7,633 bases of DNA from an uncultured Varibaculum sp. (GTDB lineage Bacteria; Actinomycetota; Actinomycetes; Actinomycetales; Actinomycetaceae), in contig NZ_CABTZZ010000058.1 of the NCBI RefSeq assembly GCF_902489465.1, positions 1 to 7,633 on the forward strand, written 5' to 3'. The notes beneath the pieces are model-generated. The model had not been told where the DNA came from. It searched no databases and saw nothing but the letters and a program-made list of their open reading frames with translations. Below, one piece after another: positions 1 to 5,487 of this stretch. A program made the translations under genes and the position numbers. Every line of letters begins with the position of its first letter. Position 1 is the first letter of the stretch.

Positions 1-11
1 GCGGTGGGCAT

Positions 12-50
12 AAGAATTCGGAAAACGTTGCTACGTTTTCCGAATTTCTT
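12..50. terminator. Long perfect hairpin, probable bidirectional terminator
   Basis: Positions 15-28 (aattcggaaaacgt) are the exact reverse complement of 33-46, giving a 14-bp stem with a TGCT loop (29-32). With one bulged T the pairing extends outward to 12-50. The outer stem is A/T-rich on both sides, so either transcript would end its hairpin in a short U-rich stretch, although there is no long U-tract. It lies 67 bp past the stop of the minus-strand YhgE-type gene, so it most likely ends that transcript. It may also end a plus-strand gene arriving from beyond the left edge. Confidence 0.6.
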
Positions 51-52
51 GG

Positions 53-79
53 GCGGGAGGAAAAATTCAGCCTCCCCGC
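53..79. other. Second GC-rich imperfect hairpin next to the terminator
   Basis: GGGAGG (55-60) pairs with CCTCCC (71-76), and the stem extends to 53/79 with one bulged C. The 10-nt loop is A-rich on the plus strand and therefore U-rich on the minus-strand transcript. It sits between the YhgE-type stop codon and the stronger hairpin at 12-50, so the minus-strand mRNA would carry two hairpins in tandem at its 3' end. It may contribute to termination or protect the 3' end. The role is inferred only from structure and position. Confidence 0.35.
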
Positions 80-116
80 GTCTACCAGTCCGAAGCAGCC
101 CCGCGCCACCGTCGAA

Positions 117-2408
117 TCAGCTAGGCAGGTTTTCTTTGGCTTGGCGAGTGCGCTGGTCGTAATCCTCCACGCTGTTGTGGGAGTTTCCCCTCAAAGGGGA
201 GGAAACCAAGGGAACCTTCTTGAAAGTCAAGGCAGGATCATAGGGCATGGGACGCTGGCCTTTGCGGCGTGCGGTGGAAATGATGGTTGTCACCCAGGCA
301 AGTAGCGTCCAGATCGCTAGTACCAATAGTGCCTTGCCGAATAGTAGCTCTCCGCCGGCAATCGCGGCGCGGATAGTGCGTGCCACATGGGTCATAGGGA
401 GCAGGGGACTGAGGAACTGGAAGAACTTCGGCGCAGTTTCTACCGGGAAAGTTGCGCCGGTGGAGGTGATTTGCAAGCACAGCAGGATTACCGAAAGGGC
501 GCGTCCTCGATATCCGAGGGCGGCTACGCAGGCTTGGTTTACTGCCACGAATCCAATAGAGGCCAATACTGCTATTAGCAATAATGCCCCGAAATTTTGG
601 GCATCTAGCTTTAGGAATAGTTGCATGCCAGTTACTACGGTAACTGCTTGCAGAGCACCGAAGAGTGCCCCGATGGACATGGAACGGAAACCGCAACTCC
701 AAAAACTCTCTTCGGGGTGGCGCCGCAAATCTAGGGCGGGGAAGATCAAGAAGATGGCGATCCCGCCGATCCATAAACATAGCGCCATGAAGAAGGGGGC
801 GAATCCGGCGCCGTTATGGCGTACCGGATTTTGCCGTACCGATTCCACGTCAGCAACTCCGCTCGCTGCTTCAGAGACTTTTTTAGCCTGTTCCTGGTCA
901 ACGGTGGGCACCTGTTCGGCGCCATCACGTAGTCCATCTTCTAGGCTGGAAGCACCTTCAGTCAGTTTTCCGATTCCGCCAGCTAACTGTTTTCCGCCAT
1001 TGGAGGCTTTGCCCGCCCCCTGGGACAGGGAGTCAAGACCTCCGCTGAGAGCATTAGCCCCCGAGCGGAGCTGCGCGGAATTCTTCTCTAGGGTAGAGGC
1101 TCCGGCAGACAGTTTCTGTACGCCCTGTTGCGCCTGGTCTAATCCGTTTGCCAGGGCATAAGTGCCATCTTTTAGAGTCGGTTTTTGCTTTCCGGCTTGG
1201 GCGGGCGGGGTGAGAGCGGTTTGCCGGCTCAGTTCTTTTACCCCTTGATCGGCTGCGTTCAGCTTCGCTTTCATTTGCTGCGGGTCAAGCTGGGATAACT
1301 GTCCCACCATTTGTAGCATTCCCTGTGCTTGAGCAATCTTTGCCGAGAGTTGTTGCAGGGTTAATCCCTGATCAGAAGCCATTTTGTCCAGAGCTACGCA
1401 CTGGGGAAGTGTAGGAAGTGCCGCGGGAGGTACCTGTGCGCACTGGTCAACTGCTCCTTTAAACTGGGTTAGGAACTGGGCAATTTTGGCGGTATCGACC
1501 TCAGAATTTGCTAGGGGAGCCAGTAAATCAACCAATTGGTTCCCATCTTTTGCCAGTTTGCTAACTTCTGGTTGCATAGCGGCTATCTGCTGGTGAATCT
1601 GGGCTACGCCGCCGTCTACTTGTTTGGCTCCGGCCGCTAGCTTCGGCATATTGTGATTTAGCTGCCCAAGACCGGAGTTGAGGCTGGAAACTCCGCCAGT
1701 GTAGGCGGTGATTCCATCCCTTAGTTTCAGGGAACCGTTACGAATCTTAACGCTGCCATCAGCTAGTTCTCCTAAGCCTACCACCAGGGTATCGGCTCCA
1801 CTCCCTAACTGATCTCCGCCCTCGGCAAGTTGGCTTGCTCCCGAGGCGGCATCGAGGAACCCTTCTTTGAGCGGGCCGGTAGAAAGTAACAGCTGATCGA
1901 TATATCCGGCCGCGCCCTCATTAGCTAGAGCTGCTTGGAGAGCTAATGCTGCCGATGTGGCCATGGTGCCTTGCAGATAGTTCACAGCGTCATCGGTACG
2001 GAGTTCTAATTGCGCCTTTTTTGCGGGGACTTTATTTTCTGGGTCTGCAAGTTTTGCGTAAGTACTAGAAAGATTATTGGGGATAAGCAGTAGCGCCTTA
2101 TAGGTGCCGTCCTCGAGCCCGGATTTAGCTTGCGGCAAGGATGCTTTGGTCCAGTCGAAGCCGGGGGCATCAGCTTTGTAGAGTTCTTTTTCTAGACTTT
2201 CACCCAGTTTCAGGGTTTTTTCCCCATTAGCGCTGATGGCGTCAGCTGGCTGATCCAGGTTTACCACTGCAGCTTTCAGCAGGTTAACTCGCTGCATCGG
2301 ATCCTCGTATGCCCAGGTAAACAGCCCGGAATACATTAACGGGATCACCAGGATACCGAGAATCACCACTATGTTGGAAAGAGTGTTCCAACGGTATTTC
2401 TTCCCCAT
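117..2408 (-). CDS. YhgE/Pip family membrane protein with xxxLxxG heptad repeats
   Basis: This 763-residue protein has the YhgE/Pip (phage infection protein-like) architecture, a family related to ABC-2-type membrane proteins and to EsaA of type VII secretion. A single N-terminal membrane helix (about 11-31) is followed by a large predicted extracellular region (about 33-530) and five hydrophobic segments (about 534-557, 576-598, 607-631, 637-655, 690-711), ending in a polar tail. The extracellular part holds two blocks of xxxLxxG heptads, with Gly every seventh residue at 190-267 and 415-492. Between them lies a non-repeat stretch with two cysteines (323 and 337) that could form a disulfide loop. 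The ATG has a GGAGG at 2413-2417, close upstream. The gene is last in its direction, 69 bp after folA, and has its own candidate promoter. Family members are linked to phage adsorption, envelope function or export, but the substrate is unknown. No ESX or type VII partner genes are in the window. The family call is firm and the cellular role is open. Confidence 0.9.
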   Translation of the reverse strand: MGKKYRWNTLSNIVVILGILVIPLMYSGLFTWAYEDPMQRVNLLKAAVVNLDQPADAISANGEKTLKLGESLEKELYKADAPGFDWTKASLPQAKSGLEDGTYKALLLIPNNLSSTYAKLADPENKVPAKKAQLELRTDDAVNYLQGTMATSAALALQAALANEGAAGYIDQLLLSTGPLKEGFLDAASGASQLAEGGDQLGSGADTLVVGLGELADGSVKIRNGSLKLRDGITAYTGGVSSLNSGLGQLNHNMPKLAAGAKQVDGGVAQIHQQIAAMQPEVSKLAKDGNQLVDLLAPLANSEVDTAKIAQFLTQFKGAVDQCAQVPPAALPTLPQCVALDKMASDQGLTLQQLSAKIAQAQGMLQMVGQLSQLDPQQMKAKLNAADQGVKELSRQTALTPPAQAGKQKPTLKDGTYALANGLDQAQQGVQKLSAGASTLEKNSAQLRSGANALSGGLDSLSQGAGKASNGGKQLAGGIGKLTEGASSLEDGLRDGAEQVPTVDQEQAKKVSEAASGVADVESVRQNPVRHNGAGFAPFFMALCLWIGGIAIFLIFPALDLRRHPEESFWSCGFRSMSIGALFGALQAVTVVTGMQLFLKLDAQNFGALLLIAVLASIGFVAVNQACVAALGYRGRALSVILLCLQITSTGATFPVETAPKFFQFLSPLLPMTHVARTIRAAIAGGELLFGKALLVLAIWTLLAWVTTIISTARRKGQRPMPYDPALTFKKVPLVSSPLRGNSHNSVEDYDQRTRQAKENLPS

Positions 2409-2412
2409 TGTG

Positions 2413-2442
2413 CCTCCGATTTTTCTGGACTCACTTATTATC
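2413..2442 (-). promoter_or_regulatory. Candidate -10 box and RBS of the YhgE-type gene
   Basis: On the minus strand GATAAT (2437-2442) is one mismatch from the TATAAT consensus and lies 28 nt upstream of the ATG. GGAGG (2413-2417) is the ribosome binding site, 4 nt from the start codon. No convincing -35 element is visible at 16-18 bp spacing. The box suggests the gene can be transcribed separately from thyA-folA, but read-through is possible because no terminator-like hairpin was seen in the 69-bp gap. Confidence 0.4.
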
Positions 2443-2477
2443 TGAACGCTTGCAATACGCTAATGGATTTTATGGCT

Positions 2478-3002
2478 TTAACTACCGGTATTCCCCGCTT
2501 TCTGGTAGTACACGACCTTCCAGCGACAGTCCCCGGAAATAGGACGAAACTGACTATCGGAACGATCTGGATCCGCTGCCCATAGCTGCGGAGAAATAGT
2601 GGGCGCATGGGCATAACTGGGGTCGTCTCCTACATCTAAATCCAGGTAGGTAACGACTAACTCGTCAGCTATCTCCATTCCTTCCTCATAGAGGCGAGCA
2701 CCACCGGTTATCCAACATTTTTGCGCGCCCGTTGCCTGAGCTAGGGCTAGTGCTTGCGGAATAGAGGTAGCAATTTTTGCTCCGCTGGCCTGGTAATTAT
2801 CTCGGCTAGTTAGCACAATGTTTAACCGCCCCGGCAGGGCTCGTTTCCCTAAAGCCTCAAAGGAGCGGCGCCCCATAATAACCGGGCTTCCGATAGTGGT
2901 GGCTTTGAAATGTTTGAAGTCAGCCGGAACATGCCAGAGCATTCCCTGGCCATTGCCAATTACGCGGTGCGCGGCCTGCGCCCAGATCATGCCGATCTTC
3001 AT
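2478..3002 (-). CDS. folA: Dihydrofolate reductase
   Basis: This enzyme reduces 7,8-dihydrofolate to tetrahydrofolate with NADPH in the cytosol and is the target of trimethoprim. The protein is 174 residues, close to the usual 160-180. Visible landmarks are the Met20-loop region with W23, the catalytic acid D28 in VPADF (E. coli D27), the NADPH-binding GRRSFEALG at 44-52, and the second cofactor motif ITGGARLYEEGM at 98-109. The substrate-pocket position before W23 is Leu (MLWH) where E. coli has Pro. The ATG at 3000-3002 is set by an ideal AGGAGGT at 3007-3013. That site overlaps the stop codon of thyA, which ends only 9 bp upstream, so the two genes are almost certainly co-transcribed and translationally coupled. 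The pairing makes sense because ThyA generates the dihydrofolate that FolA recycles. Nothing suggests a plasmid-type resistant variant. Confidence 0.96.
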   Translation of the reverse strand: MKIGMIWAQAAHRVIGNGQGMLWHVPADFKHFKATTIGSPVIMGRRSFEALGKRALPGRLNIVLTSRDNYQASGAKIATSIPQALALAQATGAQKCWITGGARLYEEGMEIADELVVTYLDLDVGDDPSYAHAPTISPQLWAADPDRSDSQFRPISGDCRWKVVYYQKAGNTGS

Positions 3003-3006
3003 TTTT

Positions 3007-3013
3007 ACCTCCT
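3007..3013 (-). promoter_or_regulatory. folA ribosome binding site overlapping the thyA stop
   Basis: On the minus strand AGGAGGT occupies 3007-3013 and shares bases with the thyA TAG (3012-3014). It sits 4 nt before the folA ATG. Ribosomes ending thyA are therefore placed on the folA start site, a layout typical of translational coupling. Confidence 0.8.
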
Positions 3014-3836
3014 AAACCGCTATCGGAGCTTTAATGGTCGGGTGGTGACGGTAGTTCTCAATCTCGATATCTTCCCACTTATATGAATAAAGATTGTCGG
3101 CGCGGCTAAGACGCAAAGTGGGGAAGGGGTAGGGGTCGCGGGAAAGCTGCTCGCGCACCTGCTCCACATGATTGTTGTAAATATGGCAATCCCCGCCGGT
3201 CCAAATTAGTTCCCCGACTTCCAGCCCGCTTTGTTGAGCCAGCATATGGGTGAGCAAAGAATAGGAAGCGATATTAAAGGGAACGCCCAGGAACATATCG
3301 CAAGAACGCTGATAGACCTGCAAAGACAGGCGTCCGTCTGCCACATAGGCTTGGAATAGCAGGTGGCAGGGGGCCAGCGCCATTTTATCCAGCTCAGAAA
3401 CATTCCAAGCAGACACCAGCATCCGACGCGAGGACGGATCGTTCTTAATGGTAGAAAGCAGGTTTTCGATCTGGTCGATATTGCCTTTAGGGCTGGGCCA
3501 AGAACGCCACTGCACCCCGTAAACTGGCCCTAGCTCGCCCTCAGCATCCGCCCAATCATCCCAGATGTGAACCTTTTTTTCCTGCAGAGGACGGACATTA
3601 GAAGTCCCGGATAAGAACCAGAACAGTTCCTCCGCGACTCCGCGCATAAAAACCCTTTTGGTGGTAATTAGGGGGAAGGAATCTGCCAAGTTATAGCGCA
3701 GCTGAGCCCCGAACAAAGAGCGAGTGCCGGTTCCGGTACGATCTGCTTTCTCGTTGCCAGATTCTAAGATTTTGGCCAGTAAAGCCTCGTATTGTCTATC
3801 TGCCACGCCCTTACCTTTCGCTAGTTGTTTGTCCAT
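3012..3836 (-). CDS. thyA: Thymidylate synthase (ThyA type)
   Basis: This enzyme methylates dUMP to dTMP using 5,10-methylenetetrahydrofolate and releases dihydrofolate; it acts in the cytosol as a homodimer. Counting from the ATG at 3836, the landmarks are R33 in DRTGTGT, the R137-R138 pair (phosphate binding from the partner subunit), catalytic C157 in LAPCH, the R178-S179-C180-D181 signature, N188, H218 and Y220, and the conserved C-terminal IKAPIAV. It is the folate-dependent ThyA form, not the flavin-dependent ThyX common in other actinobacteria. From this ATG the protein is 274 residues, 10 longer than the E. coli enzyme, and the ATG has no Shine-Dalgarno. An in-frame GTG at 3804-3806 has AAAGG 7 nt upstream and would give exactly 264 residues, so the true start may be there. 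It is followed 9 bp later by folA. Confidence 0.96.
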   Translation of the reverse strand: MDKQLAKGKGVADRQYEALLAKILESGNEKADRTGTGTRSLFGAQLRYNLADSFPLITTKRVFMRGVAEELFWFLSGTSNVRPLQEKKVHIWDDWADAEGELGPVYGVQWRSWPSPKGNIDQIENLLSTIKNDPSSRRMLVSAWNVSELDKMALAPCHLLFQAYVADGRLSLQVYQRSCDMFLGVPFNIASYSLLTHMLAQQSGLEVGELIWTGGDCHIYNNHVEQVREQLSRDPYPFPTLRLSRADNLYSYKWEDIEIENYRHHPTIKAPIAV

Positions 3837-3842
3837 ATTCTA
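3804..3842 (-). promoter_or_regulatory. thyA start region: candidate -10 box and internal GTG with RBS
   Basis: On the minus strand TAGAAT (3837-3842) directly abuts the annotated ATG (3834-3836). If it is a -10 box, transcription would start around 3830, just inside the long reading frame. AAAGG at 3814-3818 then stands 7 nt before an in-frame GTG (3804-3806), which would be the real start. No clear -35 hexamer is visible. The RBS-GTG pair is more convincing than the -10 box. Confidence 0.4.
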
Positions 3843-3850
3843 GCCGGTTA

Positions 3851-3869
3851 CTAGCGAATCTCGCGCTAG
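3851..3869. repeat. Short inverted repeat upstream of thyA
   Basis: CTAGCG (3851-3856) and CGCTAG (3864-3869) form a perfect 6-bp inverted repeat around a 7-nt spacer. It lies in the 87-bp gap between the upstream hypothetical gene and thyA, just upstream of the candidate -10 box. It could be an operator half-site pair or a weak mRNA hairpin. No family of regulator is recognised. Confidence 0.3.
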
Positions 3870-3923
3870 GGTTATTTGAGGGTGGCAACGAGGAAAACCG
3901 GAAATCCCTAAGACGATACCGCT

Positions 3924-4754
3924 TTAATCAGCGAAGAAATCTGTTTTTTCACTGGAGGAAGCAGTAGGCTCTTGCGTTAGATCTATCACCGGTGCCAGCT
4001 CTACCATTAGATCCTGGGCAGATAAATCGCGTACCGGCCCCAAGGCGGCCTTCACGCCCTCGGCAGTGCGCCGCGCTACCGCTTTGCCGGATAGGTAACC
4101 CACCCCGGCGCCAATCCCGAAAGGAATTAAGCGTCCAGCGATCCGGCCGGCAGTACGCCGGTATAGTTTCTTGGTTGCGTATTTCATCAGCGCTTTGTTA
4201 ACTTGCCCCAATGTGGGGGAGGATAGATTTTTCAGTGAGCTGCGTGCCCAAGCTAGGGTGCTTAACCCCAACTGGTCGGAAACAATCGCTGCGCCCTCTT
4301 CTCCTAACAAGCTAGATAGCACTAAGGCCCGGCGTTGTTCCCGATCGGCAGGACGCACTCCGTGCAGGCGGGAAACCCCCAAAATATAGATGGTGGTCTG
4401 TACGGCGTAGGCGGCTAGTTCCCCGGCGGTTAGCCCCAGCGCCACCCCGGTGCCGCCTCCGGGCAGAGCCGCTCCGGCTCCCACTGCGGAGGAGGCGTAG
4501 GCGGTGCGTTTAATGTATTGCTTCGTTAATATCTTTTCCAGTTCACCGGCATCTGCCTGCGGATTAGCCTGGGCTAGTTGCAGCAGCTTCTGGTCGATAT
4601 GTTCAGCAGGAATGTCGAGGACTGCATCCACTACTTCCCCGAAGCTAGAGGCATGACGAACTTTGGTTGCCGACTCGCGTAGCGCCGCTGCCAGCTGTTT
4701 TTGGGAGGAGCGATTTTCGGAACGCAAAAACTGGGGAGTTTTAAAATCAAACAT
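3924..4754 (-). CDS. Conserved hypothetical protein with glycine-rich hydrophobic segments (EcsC-like?)
   Basis: I do not recognise a proven function for this 276-residue protein. The N-terminal 85 residues are helical and charged. A glycine- and alanine-rich hydrophobic stretch follows at about 87-128, including ALPGGGTG (96-103). Next is HGVRPADREQRRALVLSSLLGEEGA at about 131-155, whose layout recalls EcsC-family proteins (PF12787): a glycine-rich stretch, then a YG/HG-type motif and a charged helix. A basic segment (191-208) and a second glycine-rich hydrophobic segment (209-224) follow, and the C-terminus is acidic and Ser-rich. No catalytic motif and no signal peptide are visible, so peripheral or integral membrane association is the most that can be inferred. 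The ATG has AGGAGAA at 4762-4768, 7 nt upstream. It heads the minus-strand group, 87 bp before thyA, and is divergent from the DUF2505 gene. The EcsC link is from memory of the family and is weak. Confidence 0.75.
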   Translation of the reverse strand: MFDFKTPQFLRSENRSSQKQLAAALRESATKVRHASSFGEVVDAVLDIPAEHIDQKLLQLAQANPQADAGELEKILTKQYIKRTAYASSAVGAGAALPGGGTGVALGLTAGELAAYAVQTTIYILGVSRLHGVRPADREQRRALVLSSLLGEEGAAIVSDQLGLSTLAWARSSLKNLSSPTLGQVNKALMKYATKKLYRRTAGRIAGRLIPFGIGAGVGYLSGKAVARRTAEGVKAALGPVRDLSAQDLMVELAPVIDLTQEPTASSSEKTDFFAD

Positions 4755-4835
4755 CTAGGGGTTCTCCTGGCTGATTTAGTAGTTGAAGCGGATACGATTG
4801 AAATAGCTTATGGTTATTTAGAGTAGTCGCCTGTG

Positions 4836-4852
4836 AGGCTCTCGGCGAGCCT
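4836..4852. repeat. Inverted repeat in the divergent promoter region
   Basis: AGGCTC (4836-4841) is mirrored by GAGCCT (4847-4852) around a 5-nt spacer, in the 133-bp region between two divergent genes. It ends 5 bp before a TATAGT box for the plus-strand gene, so it falls in the -35/spacer zone, where a repressor or activator could bind. No known operator consensus is recognised. Confidence 0.3.
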
Positions 4853-4857
4853 GAAGG

Positions 4858-4890
4858 TATAGTAGAGGCCGTAGAAAGGAAGAAAGCTTG
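4858..4890 (+). promoter_or_regulatory. -10 box, RBS and TTG start of the DUF2505 gene
   Basis: TATAGT (4858-4863) is a one-mismatch -10 box, 24 nt upstream of the TTG at 4888. No good -35 is seen. AAAGGA (4875-4880) is a proper ribosome binding site 7 nt before the TTG. No in-frame ATG or GTG lies between the box and this TTG, and the next in-frame ATG is codon 20, inside the conserved domain, so the RBS decides the unusual TTG start. Confidence 0.5.
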
Positions 4891-5406
4891 CGGGATTTCG
4901 AGCTAGAAGTTGAGTATCCGGCCTCGCCAGCACGGGTTTGTCGAATGCTCACCGATCCGCAGTTTTTGGAGTTTCGCTGGAGGCAAATCTCGCAGGTAAA
5001 ATGTGAAGTGCAGGTGGAACAGGCCGGTATTGAAACTTTTGTGTCGCGAGCAAAAGTTGACCTGTCAGAGCTAAAAACTCCATCTTCATACGCGCGACTA
5101 CTACCCGATCAGTTAGAGATCGAAGTCGTGGAGAACTGGCTTAGCAGTCCCTGTCCCGACCGTATTGCTCACGGCGACTTCGAAGTCCGTTTTAGTAAGG
5201 TTCCGGTGCAAGTAAGAGCCAAGAGCCTCCTGGAGGATTCCCCGAAGGGGGCAGAGAAAACCTTGCGAAAGATTTCCGGAACGCTCCAGGTGGATATGCC
5301 GCTTATCGGAGGGAAAGTCGAACGGGAACTTCTGTCTCATCTGCAGATTTTTTCTGGGGGAGAAGAGGATGCGGCGCGGCTTTGGCTGGCTAATAATACT
5401 GTTTAA
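4888..5406 (+). CDS. DUF2505 domain protein (START/SRPBCC-like fold)
   Basis: The 172-residue protein matches the actinobacterial DUF2505 pattern along its full length. It opens with EVEYPASPARVCRMLTDPQFLEFRW (about 7-31), the usual first strand and helix of the fold. A mid-protein ENW (82-84) sits in the central strands, and GTLQVDMPLIGGKVERELL at about 131-149 corresponds to the last strand and the long C-terminal helix. DUF2505 proteins belong to the START/Bet v1-like (SRPBCC) superfamily, which holds hydrophobic ligands in a cavity, but no ligand or reaction is established for this family. There is no signal peptide or membrane segment, so the protein is cytosolic. It starts with TTG, supported by the upstream AAAGGA. 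It is 78 bp upstream of the histidine kinase gene and in the same direction; that gene appears to have its own promoter. Confidence 0.8.
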   Translation: MRDFELEVEYPASPARVCRMLTDPQFLEFRWRQISQVKCEVQVEQAGIETFVSRAKVDLSELKTPSSYARLLPDQLEIEVVENWLSSPCPDRIAHGDFEVRFSKVPVQVRAKSLLEDSPKGAEKTLRKISGTLQVDMPLIGGKVERELLSHLQIFSGGEEDAARLWLANNTV

Positions 5407-5471
5407 GAGGCTTTCGGTCAGCTAACAGGCTTAGCAAATAGCTCCCGGACTCCGCAAACTGACACCTAGCA

Positions 5472-5487
5472 TAGACTGGTAGTCGTG
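5472..5487 (+). promoter_or_regulatory. Candidate promoter for a leaderless pdtaS mRNA
   Basis: TAGACT (5472-5477) fits the TAnnnT pattern of actinobacterial -10 boxes and ends 7 nt before the GTG start codon at 5485. No Shine-Dalgarno precedes the GTG. The spacing would put the transcription start on or next to the G of GTG, as expected for a leaderless transcript, a common class in actinobacteria. An overlapping TAGCAT (5467-5472) is an alternative box. No strong -35 is visible. Confidence 0.4.

Noticed and set aside
238..780. A 180-codon minus-strand open frame within the YhgE-type gene in another frame
   Set aside because: It has an Arg/Pro/His-rich translation with no fold signal and overlaps the membrane-helix coding part of the real gene.
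247..1161. A 304-codon plus-strand open frame opposite the YhgE-type gene
   Set aside because: It lies wholly antisense to a well-supported gene, its translation is low-complexity (Ser/Ala/Pro/Arg-rich) with no recognisable domain, and it is explained by the repeat-biased codons on the other strand.
2409..2477. A terminator between folA and the YhgE-type gene
   Set aside because: No stem-loop with a following U-tract could be found in this 69-bp gap on the minus strand, so read-through cannot be excluded.
3844..3901. CCGGTT (3844-3849) and AACCGG (3896-3901) as a long-range hairpin upstream of thyA
   Set aside because: There are only 6 bp over a 46-nt loop and no supporting pairing between, so it is probably chance.
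5459..5464. CTGACA as a -35 element for pdtaS
   Set aside because: It is only 7 bp from the TAGACT box, far too close for a normal sigma-70-type promoter.
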